A stretch of DNA of 64,000 nucleotides, taken from contig NZ_KB911585.1 in NCBI RefSeq assembly GCF_000383615.1, forward strand, positions 220,939 through 284,938, read 5' to 3'. Positions 44,209 to 53,505 of the stretch are shown piece after piece (the first letter of the stretch is position 1; each line of letters starts with the position of its first letter). Both the position numbers and the translations under genes were made by a program. Source of the DNA: Streptomyces canus 299MFChir4.1 (lineage in GTDB: Bacteria; Actinomycetota; Actinomycetes; Streptomycetales; Streptomycetaceae). Under the pieces are notes generated by a model that was not told the DNA's origin, did no database searches, and saw only the letters and a program-made list of their open reading frames with translations.

Positions 44209-45414
44209 ATGCTGTCCGCCGAGTCCGCCGCCCTCGTGAAGGCCACGCTGCCCGCCGTGGCCGGGGCCCTCGACGAGATCACCGCCCGGTTCTACGCCGC
44301 CATGTTCCGCGACCGGCCCGAGCTGCTGGACGGGATGTTCAACCGCGGCAACCAGGCGAGCGGTGACCAGCGACGGGCGCTGGCCGGTTCGATCGCCGGC
44401 TTCGCGACCGCCCTCCTCGCCGACCCCGGGGCCCGGCCGGACGCCTTGCTGGCGCGGATCGCCCACAAGCACACGGCGGTGGGGGTGACCGAGGACCAGT
44501 ACACGATCGTCCACAAGTACCTGTTCGGGGCGATCGCCGGGGTCCTCGGCGCAGCGGTCACTCCCGAGGTGGCCGCCGCCTGGGACGAGGTCTACTGGCT
44601 GATGGCAGGCGCGCTCATCGCCCAGGAGGCCCGCATCTACCGGGAGGCCGGAGTGGCCCCCGGTGAGATCTGGCGGCCGTGGACCGTGGCCGAACGCCGG
44701 GAGGAGACGCCCGACGTCGTCTCCTTCCTGCTGCGTCCCGCCGATGGCCGACCCGCCCCGGCGGCGAAAGCCGGACAGTACGTCAGCGTCCGCACCCGGA
44801 TGCCGGACGGCGTGCACCAGTTGCGCCAGTACAGCCTGTCCGGCGACCTGGGCGGTGACCTGCGCCGCATCACGGTCAAGCGGGTCACCGGCACCGATGG
44901 CGGCCCCGACGGCGAGGTGTCCGAGCTGCTTCACGGCACGGTGCGGCCGGGGGACGAACTCACCCTGTCCGCGCCCTTCGGCGACGTCGTCCTCGACGAG
45001 TCCGACACCCCGCTGGTCCTCGCCTCCGCCGGCATCGGCTGCACCCCCATGGTCGGCATGCTCGCCCGGCTCGCGGCGACCGGCTCCACCCGCCCCGTCC
45101 TGGTCCTGCACGCGGACGGCTCCCCGGACGAGCACGCCCTGCGCACCGAGACACGCGAGCTGACGGGCCGACTGCCCGGGGCGCGGAGCGTGTTCTGGTA
45201 CGACCGTCCCGGCACCGCCGAACCCGACGCCCGCGTGGGCCTGATGGACCTCGACGGGCTGGACGTGCCCGCCGACGCCACCGTGTATCTGTGCGGCCCG
45301 CTGCCCTTCATGCGCGCGATCCGCACCCGACTGCTGCGGCGGGGCGTCCCGCCGCGGAACATCCGCTACGAGGTCTTCGGCCCCGACCTGTGGCTGCCGG
45401 ACACCACGGCGTGA
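44209..45414 (+). CDS. hmp: Flavohemoprotein (nitric oxide dioxygenase)
   Basis: A 401-residue, three-domain protein the size of Hmp. The globin domain (1-140) has the proximal heme His in RIAHKHTAVGV. The FAD domain has LRQYSLSGDL (RxYS). The NAD(P)H domain has SAGIGCTPMVGMLARL and ends VYLCGPLPFM and YEVFGPDLW. It oxidises NO to nitrate with O2, or acts in low-oxygen electron transfer. GGAGG sits just before the ATG at 44209. Together with the USP gene 38 bp downstream it forms an operon under the dyad-rich promoter. Confidence 0.94.
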   Translation: MLSAESAALVKATLPAVAGALDEITARFYAAMFRDRPELLDGMFNRGNQASGDQRRALAGSIAGFATALLADPGARPDALLARIAHKHTAVGVTEDQYTIVHKYLFGAIAGVLGAAVTPEVAAAWDEVYWLMAGALIAQEARIYREAGVAPGEIWRPWTVAERREETPDVVSFLLRPADGRPAPAAKAGQYVSVRTRMPDGVHQLRQYSLSGDLGGDLRRITVKRVTGTDGGPDGEVSELLHGTVRPGDELTLSAPFGDVVLDESDTPLVLASAGIGCTPMVGMLARLAATGSTRPVLVLHADGSPDEHALRTETRELTGRLPGARSVFWYDRPGTAEPDARVGLMDLDGLDVPADATVYLCGPLPFMRAIRTRLLRRGVPPRNIRYEVFGPDLWLPDTTA

Positions 45415-45452
45415 GGCCCACGGCCCGCGTTCACCCCCAAGGAGACTGGCTC

Positions 45453-45986
45453 ATGCGGCAGTCCTCGCACCAGGTCCCCGAGATCGTGCTCGGTGTGGAC
45501 GCCCGCCGGCCCGCCGACGACGTCGTCCGCTTTGCCTTCGACTGTGCCCGGCTGTGGGGCGTGCGCCTGCGTGCCGTCCACGCCTGGCGCTTCCCCTCAT
45601 CCGCGGCCGAACTGCCCTTCGGCGTACCGGAGGAGGATCGCGCCGCCTGGGAGGACCACGAGGTGCAGCTGCTGTCCGACGCGCTGCGGCCGTGGCGGGA
45701 GAGGTATCCGGACGTGGCCGTCCTGGAAGACGTACGCCACTTGCCGCCGGCCGAGGCCCTGGTCCTGCGGTCCGCGGAGGCCGGCCTGGTGATCGTGGGC
45801 CGAAGCCGCACCGGTGAACTGGGAGGCGTGGCACGCGACGTGCTGCGTGAGGCCCTCGGCCCTGTGGTCGTGGTGCCTGCCCGGGCCCTCTGCCCGCCTG
45901 CGCACACGCTCCGTCGGGCGGGGTCGTCCCCCACATCCCCGCACCGGACGGGAACGGGGGCCCAGTCGGCCCAGGGCCTCCGGTGA
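45453..45986 (+). CDS. Universal stress protein (single Usp domain)
   Basis: A 177-residue protein. The Usp fold opens IVLGVDARRPADDVVRFAFD, then VRLRAVHAWRFP. The nucleotide-binding segment AGLVIVGRSRTGELGGVARD and the end LGPVVVVPA follow, approximating G-2X-G-9X-G. The last ~25 residues are a Ser/Thr/Gly-rich tail beyond the domain. AAGGAG precedes the ATG at 45453. Co-transcribed with the flavohemoprotein. Confidence 0.88.
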   Translation: MRQSSHQVPEIVLGVDARRPADDVVRFAFDCARLWGVRLRAVHAWRFPSSAAELPFGVPEEDRAAWEDHEVQLLSDALRPWRERYPDVAVLEDVRHLPPAEALVLRSAEAGLVIVGRSRTGELGGVARDVLREALGPVVVVPARALCPPAHTLRRAGSSPTSPHRTGTGAQSAQGLR

Positions 45987-46036
45987 ACGGCGTCCCCGAG
46001 CCGTCGGCGTGCGTCCGGACCGGTTCCGCGTCGGGA

Positions 46037-47761
46037 TCAGTCCCCCACCGGGACCCGCCACACCAGGACGGTGCCGCCCGCCTCGGGACGGTCCACGGTC
46101 AGGGTCCCGCCGAACCCCTCGGCGCGGTCGGCCATGTTGCGCAGTCCGCTGCGGCGGCCACCGGCGGGAATGCCCACCCCGTCGTCGGTCACGGTCAGCT
46201 TCATCTCGCGCCCGTCCGTCTCCAGGACCACGTCGGCGCGGCCGGCGCGCGCGTGGCGGGCGACGTTGGTCAGCGCCTCGGACAGCACGGCGATCACGTC
46301 GTCGGCGATCTCCCGGGGTACGTCCGTGTCGACCAGGCCCTCCATCCGGATGCTGGGGGCGAAGCCCAGCACCGGTGCCGCCTCCCCGACCACCCGGACC
46401 GCCCGGGCCCGCAGCCCCGATCCCGCGCCGCCCTCGCGTGAGCGCAGACCGAAGATCGTGGACCTGATGATCTTGATGGTCTCGTCGAGGTCGTCCACCG
46501 CGCGCGCCACCCGCTCCGATGCCTCGGCGTGTCCGATGAGGCGGCCCGCGCTCTGCAGGGTCATGCCGGTGGCGAACAGCCGCTGGATGGCGAGGTCGTG
46601 CAGATCACGGGCGATCCGGTCACGGTCCTTGAGCACCGCGATCTCCTCGGCGTCCTGGCGGCGCTCCGCCAGTTCCATCGCGACCGCGGCCTGCGCGGCG
46701 AAACCGCGCAGAGGTTCGATCTCCTTGTCGGTGAAGGGGGTGCGGCCCGCCTCCCGCACCAGCAGGACGACTCCCCGGGGTCCTTGCGCGCCCGATCCGA
46801 TCGGCACCGCGACCGCCGGACCCAGCCCGGCGAAACGGTCCGCGGCGCCCGCGACCCGCTCGTCCCGGGAGACGTCCGCGCTGGTGACGGGAGACGCGTC
46901 GGCGAAGGCGTGCCCGATGAGACTGCCGTCCATGGGGAGCACGAGTCCCCGGTGGGCCTCCGCTTCCTTCCCGACGGCCAGTTCCACAGTGAGCGAGTCG
47001 GTGTCGTCCATGGGCGTCGCGACCAGGGCGAGGGCGGCACCGGTGTTCTCCCGGGCCCGGTCCGCGATCAGCCGCAGGACCTCCGCGTGGGCGCCGCCCG
47101 ACATGAGGCGGTGGGTGATCTCGGCGTTGGCCCGCAACCAGCGCTCGCGCAGCCGGGAGTCCTCGTAGAGGCGGGCGTTGTCGATGGCGACACCTGCGGC
47201 CACCGCCAGGGTGGACAGCACCGCCTCGTCCTCCTCGTCGAACTGCGCGCCGCCCCGCTTCTCGGTCAGGTACAGGTTGCCGAAGACATGGTCGCGCACC
47301 CGGATCGGGACGCCGAGGAAGGTGTTCATCGGCGGGTGGTGGGGCGGGAAACCGTACGACGAGGAGTGCTCGGAGATCCTGGCCAGCCGCAGGGGCTCGG
47401 GGTGGCGGATGAGCTCCCCGAGGATGCCGTGGCCCTCCGGATAGGGTCCGATCCTCGCGATCTGCTCGTCGCTGACCCCGACGGTGTGGAAGGCGGACAG
47501 CTTCCTGCCGTCGGGGCCGATCACGCCGAGGGCCGCGTACCGGGCGTCGACCAGCGCGGCGGCCGCCTCGACGATGCTGTGCAGCGCCTGCTCCAGGTCC
47601 AGTTCCCGGCCGACCGAGAGCACGGCCTCCAGCAGGCTGTGCACCCGGTCGCGGGTGCCGCGGGCCGCGTCGAGGCGGGCCTGCAGCTCTTCCAACAGCT
47701 CGTCCAGCCTCAGCTGCGGCAGCCTGACGCGGGCCTCCCCGGTCTCCTCCGAGCCACCCAC
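46037..47761 (-). CDS. DevS/DosT-type GAF sensor histidine kinase
   Basis: A 574-residue cytosolic kinase. GAF-A (~55-200) includes the block SYGFPPHHPPMNTFLGVP, which in DosS-type proteins carries the heme-binding histidine region. GAF-B (~220-365) follows. The HisKA_3 phosphoacceptor lies in DRDRIARDLHDLAIQRLF, and the HATPase has EALTNVARHARAGRADVVLE, DDGVGIPAGG and SGLRNMADRAEGFGGTL. It probably senses O2/NO or redox and phosphorylates a DevR-type regulator not found in this window. The GTG at 47761 has GGAGG seven bases upstream. Confidence 0.9.
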   Translation of the reverse strand: MGGSEETGEARVRLPQLRLDELLEELQARLDAARGTRDRVHSLLEAVLSVGRELDLEQALHSIVEAAAALVDARYAALGVIGPDGRKLSAFHTVGVSDEQIARIGPYPEGHGILGELIRHPEPLRLARISEHSSSYGFPPHHPPMNTFLGVPIRVRDHVFGNLYLTEKRGGAQFDEEDEAVLSTLAVAAGVAIDNARLYEDSRLRERWLRANAEITHRLMSGGAHAEVLRLIADRARENTGAALALVATPMDDTDSLTVELAVGKEAEAHRGLVLPMDGSLIGHAFADASPVTSADVSRDERVAGAADRFAGLGPAVAVPIGSGAQGPRGVVLLVREAGRTPFTDKEIEPLRGFAAQAAVAMELAERRQDAEEIAVLKDRDRIARDLHDLAIQRLFATGMTLQSAGRLIGHAEASERVARAVDDLDETIKIIRSTIFGLRSREGGAGSGLRARAVRVVGEAAPVLGFAPSIRMEGLVDTDVPREIADDVIAVLSEALTNVARHARAGRADVVLETDGREMKLTVTDDGVGIPAGGRRSGLRNMADRAEGFGGTLTVDRPEAGGTVLVWRVPVGD

Positions 47762-47880
47762 CAGCGATCCTCCAGACCCCTCGGCCGGCCTTCTTGCCGT
47801 CACCTGCCAAGGTAATGGTCCGGGACCAGGGACCGACACGGAAACCGGTCGGGAGCTACGCATTGACCCTTCGCTGCCGT

Positions 47881-50265
47881 TCAGCCGTCCCACGTCCAGT
47901 CCGCGACCTCGGGCAGGTCGGTGCCGTGGGCGCGGATCCAGTCGTGGTGCCGCAGGCGGGCGTCCTCCATCCGCTGCCGTACGGCGGCGGCCCGCACCGC
48001 CAGGCCGGGCACGCGGTCGATGACGTCCATGACCAGCCGGTACCGGTCGAGGTCGTTGCGGACGACCATGTCGAACGGTGTGGTGGTCGTGCCGATCTCC
48101 TTGTAGCCGCGCACGTGCAGGTGCGGATGGCCGGCGCGGCGGTAGGCCAGGCGGTGGATCAGCCACGGGTAGCCGTGGTACGCGAAGATCACCGGCTTGT
48201 CGCGGGTGAACAGCGCGTCGTACTCCGCGTCCGGCATGCCGTGCGGGTGTTCCTCCTGCGGCAGCAGCCGGGCCAGGTCGACGACGTTGACCACGCGGAC
48301 GGTCAGGTCCGGCAGGTGCCGGCGCAGCAACTGGGCGGCGGCCAGGACCTCCTGGGTGGGCACGTCACCAGCGCAGCCGAGGACCACGTCGGGTTCCCGG
48401 CCGCCGTCCTCGGTCCCGGCCCAGTCCCAGATCCCGGCGCCGCGCGCACAGTGCGCGCGAGCCTGGTCCATGGACAGCCAGTCGAAGCAGGGCTGTTTGC
48501 CGGCGACCACGACGTTGACGTAGTCGCGGCTGCGCAGCACGTGGTCGGCGACGGACAGCAGGGTGTTGGTGTCCGGCGGCAGGTAGACCCGTACGGCTTC
48601 GGGGCTCTTGTTGAGGATGTGGTCGACGAAGCCGGGGTCCTGGTGGGAGAAGCCGTTGTGGTCCTGGCGCCAGACGTGCGAGGTGAGCAGGTAGTTGAGA
48701 GAGGCGATGGGCGCGCGCCAGGGCAGCCGGCGGGTGGTGCGCAGCCATTTGATGTGCTGGTTGACCATCGAGTCGACGATGTGCACGAACGCCTCGTAGC
48801 AGGAGAACAGCCCGTGCCGTCCGGTCAGGAGATAGCCCTCCAGCCAGCCCTGGCAGGTGTGTTCGGAGAGGATCTCCATCACCCGGCCGTGCCGCTCCAG
48901 GTGTTCGTCCACCGGAAGCATCTGCGCCTGCCACGCCTTGCCGCTCGCCCCGTAGACCGCCTGGAGCCGGTTGGAGGCGGTCTCGTCCGGGCCCACGATC
49001 CTGAAGTCGCGGCGCTCACCGGTGCGGCGCATGACGTACTCCAGCATGTCGCCCAGAACGCGGGTGGGTTCGTGGACCGTGGCGCCCGGCTTGTCGACCT
49101 CGACGGCGTACGACTCCAGGTCCGGCAGCGGCAGTTCGCGCGTCAGCAGCCCGCCGTTGGCGTGCGGGGTCGCGCCGAGCCTGCGCGCGCCGTCCGGCAC
49201 GCAGGAGAGCACCTGGGCGCGTGGCCGTCCGTCCTCGTCGAACAGCTCCTGCGGCCGGTAGGACCGCAGCCACGCCTCCAGCTGCCGCAGGTGCTCGGGG
49301 TTGTCCCGTACGGCGGACAGCGGGACCTGGTGGGCACGCCAGGTGCCCTCGACGGGGAGGCCGTCGACCTCGGCGGGGCCGGTCCAGCCCTTCGGGGTGC
49401 GCAGCACGATCACCGGCCAGTGGGCCCGCTCGGGGACACCGTCCTCGCGTGCGCTGCGCTGGATCGCGTCGATGCGCTCGAGAGCGTCGTCCATGGCCGC
49501 GGCCATGGCCCGGTGCACGGCCATGGGATCGTCGCCGGTGACATGGATCGGCGCATGGCCGTAGCCGCGCAGGAGTTCGTCGAGTTCGGACTCGGGGAGC
49601 CGGGCGAGCACGGTCGGATTGGCGATCTTGTAGCCGTTGAGGTGGAGGATCGGCAGGACGGCGCCGTCGTGGACGGGGTCGAGGAACTTGTTGGAGTGCC
49701 ATGAGGCGGCCAGCGGGCCGGTCTCCGCCTCGCCGTCCCCGATCACGCAGGCGACCAGCAGGTCCGGGTTGTCGAAGGCGGCTCCGTAGGCGTGCGAGAG
49801 CGAATAGCCCAGCTCGCCTCCCTCGTGGATCGACCCGGGCGTCTCCGGCGCCACGTGGCTGGGCACTCCGCCGGGGAACGAGAACTGGCGGAACAACCGC
49901 TCCATGCCGGCCGCGTCCCTGCTGACGTCGGGATACGTCTCCGCATAGGAGCCCTCCAGCCAGGAGTTGGCGAGGACGGCCGGTCCGCCGTGCCCCGGGC
50001 CCCAGACGCACAGGGCGTCCTGGCCGCGGGACCTGATGACGCGGTTGAGGTGGGTGTGCACGAGGTTCAGGCCCGGGGAGGTGCCCCAGTGCCCGAGCAG
50101 CCTCGGCTTGACGTGCTCCGGGCGCAGGAGCTCTGTGAGCAGGGGGTTCGCCAGGAGGTAGATCTGGCCGACGGACAGGTAGTTCGCAGCGCGCCAGTGG
50201 GCGTCCAGGGCTTTCAGCTCGTCGTCCGTGAGCTCGGCGGGCGCCTGCTGCGTGTCGACGGACAT
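47881..50265 (-). CDS. xfp: Xylulose-5-phosphate/fructose-6-phosphate phosphoketolase
   Basis: A 794-residue TPP enzyme cleaving xylulose-5-P or fructose-6-P with phosphate to acetyl phosphate plus an aldose phosphate, supporting ATP formation when respiration is limited. Motifs: [59 protein letters not shown] and the TPP-binding [20 protein letters not shown]; later [20 protein letters not shown]. Full length for the family. The ATG at 50265 follows AAGGGAA. A DevR-like box is ~90 bp upstream. No acetate kinase gene lies nearby. Confidence 0.95.
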   Translation of the reverse strand: MSVDTQQAPAELTDDELKALDAHWRAANYLSVGQIYLLANPLLTELLRPEHVKPRLLGHWGTSPGLNLVHTHLNRVIRSRGQDALCVWGPGHGGPAVLANSWLEGSYAETYPDVSRDAAGMERLFRQFSFPGGVPSHVAPETPGSIHEGGELGYSLSHAYGAAFDNPDLLVACVIGDGEAETGPLAASWHSNKFLDPVHDGAVLPILHLNGYKIANPTVLARLPESELDELLRGYGHAPIHVTGDDPMAVHRAMAAAMDDALERIDAIQRSAREDGVPERAHWPVIVLRTPKGWTGPAEVDGLPVEGTWRAHQVPLSAVRDNPEHLRQLEAWLRSYRPQELFDEDGRPRAQVLSCVPDGARRLGATPHANGGLLTRELPLPDLESYAVEVDKPGATVHEPTRVLGDMLEYVMRRTGERRDFRIVGPDETASNRLQAVYGASGKAWQAQMLPVDEHLERHGRVMEILSEHTCQGWLEGYLLTGRHGLFSCYEAFVHIVDSMVNQHIKWLRTTRRLPWRAPIASLNYLLTSHVWRQDHNGFSHQDPGFVDHILNKSPEAVRVYLPPDTNTLLSVADHVLRSRDYVNVVVAGKQPCFDWLSMDQARAHCARGAGIWDWAGTEDGGREPDVVLGCAGDVPTQEVLAAAQLLRRHLPDLTVRVVNVVDLARLLPQEEHPHGMPDAEYDALFTRDKPVIFAYHGYPWLIHRLAYRRAGHPHLHVRGYKEIGTTTTPFDMVVRNDLDRYRLVMDVIDRVPGLAVRAAAVRQRMEDARLRHHDWIRAHGTDLPEVADWTWDG

Positions 50266-50355
50266 CGGGATTCCCTTTCCTCGGCGGGTCTCGGGGCGAG
50301 TGTGCACGCTGATCCGCGCCTCACCACCTTCTGCCCGCCGACCGGGTACCCGACA

Positions 50356-50369
50356 GGGCCGTTCGGGCC
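50356..50369. promoter_or_regulatory. DevR/OsdR-like box upstream of phosphoketolase
   Basis: GGGCCGTTCGGGCC, a GGGNC-N4-GNCCC-type element with one mismatch in the right arm, ~90 bp before the xfp start. Confidence 0.45.
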
Positions 50370-50394
50370 ACCCCCTGGGGCCCGGGTGCCCCTC

Positions 50395-50630
50395 ATCGGG
50401 GCCGGCACCAGGACGACAGGGCGGTGGGGGCGGCGCAGCAGGCTGCGCCCGACCACGGCGAGCCGCGGCCCGTACCGTGGCGGTGGGGCCCGACGACCGC
50501 GAGGCGGCCCTCCCGGGCCGCTTCCAGCAGGGCGCACGGGGGCCGAGACCGGCACCGGCACGCCCGCGTCACGGTCGGACACGGCGTACAGGATGTGCGG
50601 GGTGACACGCCGGTCCACGGCTTCCTCAGC
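50395..50630 (-). pseudogene. Decayed universal stress protein fragment
   Basis: Reading the minus strand with two frame changes gives the end of a Usp domain: [20 protein letters not shown], then [20 protein letters not shown], then [20 protein letters not shown]. The pieces lie in two frames and the N-terminal half is missing, so it is a relic. The 390 bp between xfp and the PPOX gene otherwise holds only the xfp promoter. Fits a stress-gene block that has been losing copies. Confidence 0.6.
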
Positions 50631-50655
50631 CGGAGCCGGTCCGCCGTGTGCCTGC

Positions 50656-51096
50656 TCAGAAGGGCAGCCGCGTACCGTACAGGGTGCGTCCGCCGACGAG
50701 TTCCCGTCCCGTGATCAGCTCGGGCTCGATCCGCACGAACACCTCCGTCGGTGAAGGCGCCCAGGAGCGCGGCCCGACCCGGCACAGGCGTGCGTGCTCG
50801 GCCGGGTCGGTCACGACGCCCGCCCGGCCGGTGACGACGACGCTCCAGCCGGACTGGGCGGCCACATCGACCTCGTCGGTCTCGAAGGCCACGACCACGC
50901 CGTCGACCGCGCGGACCAGCTCCGAGGCCGCCGCCGTGCGCAGCAGCACGCCCCCGCCGTCGTCCAGGCAGAAGTTGACCGGCAGGACGGCGGGCAGGGC
51001 ATGACGCGTGTGCACGATCCGGCCCACGGGCACCTTCGCCATCAGGCGCAGGCACTCCTGCCTGTCCAGTTCACGGAAACCGTCGTCGGGGTGCAT
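50656..51096 (-). CDS. Pyridoxamine-5'-phosphate-oxidase-fold flavoprotein
   Basis: A 146-residue split-barrel protein: LDRQECLRLMAKVPVGRIVH, VLPVNFCLDDGGGVLLRT, AFETDEVDVAAQSGWSVVVT and a C-terminal IEPELITGREL. Such PPOX-like proteins bind FMN or F420 and recur in dormancy-type regulons. The ATG at 51096 (AAGGTGGG upstream) is chosen over a GTG four codons earlier. A DevR-like box lies ~71 bp upstream. Confidence 0.85.
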   Translation of the reverse strand: MHPDDGFRELDRQECLRLMAKVPVGRIVHTRHALPAVLPVNFCLDDGGGVLLRTAAASELVRAVDGVVVAFETDEVDVAAQSGWSVVVTGRAGVVTDPAEHARLCRVGPRSWAPSPTEVFVRIEPELITGRELVGGRTLYGTRLPF

Positions 51097-51166
51097 GACC
51101 GGTCCCACCTTCGCCGTCCGCTGCTACGTGCGCTCCACCCTGCCCCCGTCCGCGGCGGGCGGTGAA

Positions 51167-51180
51167 GGGCCAACGGTCCC
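51167..51180. promoter_or_regulatory. DevR/OsdR-like box upstream of the PPOX gene
   Basis: GGGCCAACGGTCCC, one mismatch between the arms (GGGCC and GTCCC), correctly placed for control of the minus-strand PPOX gene. Confidence 0.45.
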
Positions 51181-51381
51181 GATTCCCGGGGCGGGACGGC
51201 CCTGAAGCGGGACAGGGTCCGTCCCCCGTGGGTGGCACTGCATCGGGTGACGCGGGACGATCCTGCCGTGCCGCGCCCTGCCCGGGCTCGTACGGCCCAG
51301 GCCGAGCGCGCCGATCCGGCAGCCGCGCCGGCCGCGCTCCTGAGCCGGAGGCCCGTCGAGCCCGTGCCGCCCCGGCCGGGC

Positions 51382-52080
51382 TCACGCGCCGGGCAGGGCC
51401 CCCTGGACGTGGAAGTTGAAGTCGCCGTGGCCGAGCGTGCCGTACAGGCGCAGCCAGATCGGCAGGAGCATCTCCACGCCGCGGGCGCTGGTGATGTCGC
51501 CCAGGTCGATGACGCTCGCCTCGGGCCAGCCGAAGGAGTTCAGCAGCGCGCTGACGGTCTTCTTGGCGCCGGTGTCGTCGCCGCTGACGAACACGGTGTG
51601 CTCCCCTGCCACCCGGGCCGGCTCCACCATGACGAAGCAGTTCATGGTGTTGAGGGTCTTGACGACCTTGGCGTCGGGGAAGGCGCGCTGGATGCGTTCG
51701 CCGAGACTGTCGGTGTTGACCGGGTCCAGCGTCGGCGGCATCCCGGCGGAGAAGTCCAACGGGTTGGCGACATCGATGAGGACCTTGCCGCTCAGGTTGG
51801 CCGCACCCGCCGCTTGGAGGGCGTTGAGGCTCTGGTCGCCTGCGGTGGTGTTGACGACCGTCTCGGCGAAGGCCGCGGCCGCCTCGAAGGTCTCCAGACG
51901 CACCTGACCGTGGTCGGCGTGCCACTGGGCGAACGGCGGATTGCCCATGCCGTCGGGTTCGGTACGTGCGAGAGTGGCCCCGGGGTCGCGGGTGCCGATC
52001 ACGACGTCGTGGCCGAGGGAGGCGAGCTTTCCGGCGATCGTCCGGCCGACGATGCCGGTTCCGAGGACTGCGTAACGCAT
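51382..52080 (-). CDS. NADPH-dependent F420 reductase-like protein
   Basis: A 232-residue protein with an N-terminal Rossmann dinucleotide motif (VLGTGIVGRTIAGKLASLGH) followed by VVIGTRDPGATL, VVNTTAGDQSLNALQAAG, DVANPLDFSAGMPPTL and KVVKTLNTMNCFVMVEP, matching the F420H2:NADP oxidoreductase family. Many streptomycete members have unknown substrates. The ATG at 52080 follows GGAAGGA. Divergent from the PAS-PP2C gene. Confidence 0.87.
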   Translation of the reverse strand: MRYAVLGTGIVGRTIAGKLASLGHDVVIGTRDPGATLARTEPDGMGNPPFAQWHADHGQVRLETFEAAAAFAETVVNTTAGDQSLNALQAAGAANLSGKVLIDVANPLDFSAGMPPTLDPVNTDSLGERIQRAFPDAKVVKTLNTMNCFVMVEPARVAGEHTVFVSGDDTGAKKTVSALLNSFGWPEASVIDLGDITSARGVEMLLPIWLRLYGTLGHGDFNFHVQGALPGA

Positions 52081-52248
52081 GGGAGTGGGTCCTTCCGGGA
52101 CTCGGGCGACCGGCCGGGGCCGTGCCCACGACGAATCCGAACAAGGTCGTTCTCTGCGGCGTGATGACGGTAGCTGTCGTTGCGTCGGGCTGTTCCCCTC
52201 TATCGTGGAAAATCACATCATGATGGCTCGTGTCGAGGCAGGCTGCAC

Positions 52249-53478
52249 ATGAGGAAACCGCAGATCGACTACGCGGCGGTCTTCCGGGCCCTGCCCGGCA
52301 TGGTGGCGCTCCTGACGCCCGAACTGGTGTACGTCGATGTCAACGACGATTTCGTACGCGTCACCGGTCGCGCCCGCGAGCAGCTGCTGGGCCGCTACAT
52401 CTTCGACGTCTTCCCCGAGAACCCCCATGACCCGGCCGCGGCCGGGATGCGCGAGACACGGGAGTCGATGCTGCGCGCGGTGGCGACCGGCGAGCGCGAC
52501 ACCATGGCGGTGGTCCGTTACGACATCGAGGACCCCCTGCGTCCCGGCCACTGGCAGGAACACTTCTGGAGCCCGGTCAACGCACCCGTCCTCGACACCA
52601 ACGAGAAGGTGACGCTGGTCGTGCACCGGGTGGAGGAGGTCACCGAACTCATCCGCGCCCGCGGCGGCCCGGGCGGCGACGGCCGGGCACGCGTACTGGA
52701 GGCGGAGCTGTACACCCGGGCCCGGGAACTCCAGGAGGTGAACGAGCGCCTGCGCCAGGCCCACGCCCACGAACGCGAGGTCGCCCTGGCTCTTCAGGAG
52801 GCCCTGCTGCCCGCCCCCGGACCCCTGGGCCACCATCAGGCGGCCGTCCGCTACCGGCCCGCCGTCGGGGCCCTCAATGTGTGCGGCGACTGGTACGACC
52901 TGGTCGACCTGCCGGGCGACCGCTTCGCCGTCGCCGTCGGTGACGTCGTGGGGCACGGTCTGGCGGCCGCCTGCGTCATGGGCCAGCTGCGCAGCGCGCT
53001 GAGCGCCGCCACCCGCGTCGCCGACGGGCCGGCCCGGGCGCTGGAGGCCCTCGGGCTGTACGCCCGTTCCGTCGCGGGCGCCGAGTCGACCACGGCGGCC
53101 ACGGCCTTCATCGACTGGGACGACCACACCCTCACCTACAGCAGCGCGGGCCATCTCCCGCCCGCCCTGCTGCACCCCGACGGGACGGTGTCCTTCCTGG
53201 ACCGGGCCACCGACCCGCCGCTCGGCGCCAGCCCCGAGCACGCCACCCGCCCGGAGGCGACCACGCCCTTCGAGGAGGGCGCCACGCTGGTCCTCTACAC
53301 CGACGGTCTGATCGAGCGCCGCACCGAGGACATCGACACCGGCCTGGCCCGTCTCGCCGACGCGCTCACCCGCCACCGTCACGCCGAACCCGAGGAGCTG
53401 GCCGACGCGCTCCTGGCGGAGCTGCTGCCCCCCACCGGCAACGCCGACGACACCGCTCTCGTCGTCATCGCCCTCTGA
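52249..53478 (+). CDS. PAS domain - PP2C/SpoIIE serine phosphatase
   Basis: A 409-residue signalling protein. A PAS/PAS-4 sensor spans residues ~10-130 (MVALLTPELVYVDVNDDFVR, ending VNAPVLDTNEKVTLVVHRVE). A short coiled coil ~150-185 follows, then the SpoIIE phosphatase with NVCGDWYDLVDLPGDRFAVA, GDVVGHGLAAACVMGQLRSA, YSSAGHLPPALL and the metal-binding end NADDTALVVIAL. It likely dephosphorylates an anti-anti-sigma factor in a sigma-B-like partner switch. The ATG at 52249 has GAGG upstream. Confidence 0.92.
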   Translation: MRKPQIDYAAVFRALPGMVALLTPELVYVDVNDDFVRVTGRAREQLLGRYIFDVFPENPHDPAAAGMRETRESMLRAVATGERDTMAVVRYDIEDPLRPGHWQEHFWSPVNAPVLDTNEKVTLVVHRVEEVTELIRARGGPGGDGRARVLEAELYTRARELQEVNERLRQAHAHEREVALALQEALLPAPGPLGHHQAAVRYRPAVGALNVCGDWYDLVDLPGDRFAVAVGDVVGHGLAAACVMGQLRSALSAATRVADGPARALEALGLYARSVAGAESTTAATAFIDWDDHTLTYSSAGHLPPALLHPDGTVSFLDRATDPPLGASPEHATRPEATTPFEEGATLVLYTDGLIERRTEDIDTGLARLADALTRHRHAEPEELADALLAELLPPTGNADDTALVVIAL

Positions 53479-53505
53479 GAGGGATGACCGTGGTCCGGGC
53501 GCCCC

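Noticed and set aside
47815..47845. GGTCC-G-GGACC palindrome upstream of the DevS-type kinase as another DevR box.
   Set aside because: The spacing (one central base) does not fit GGGNC-N4-GNCCC, so it was not counted.
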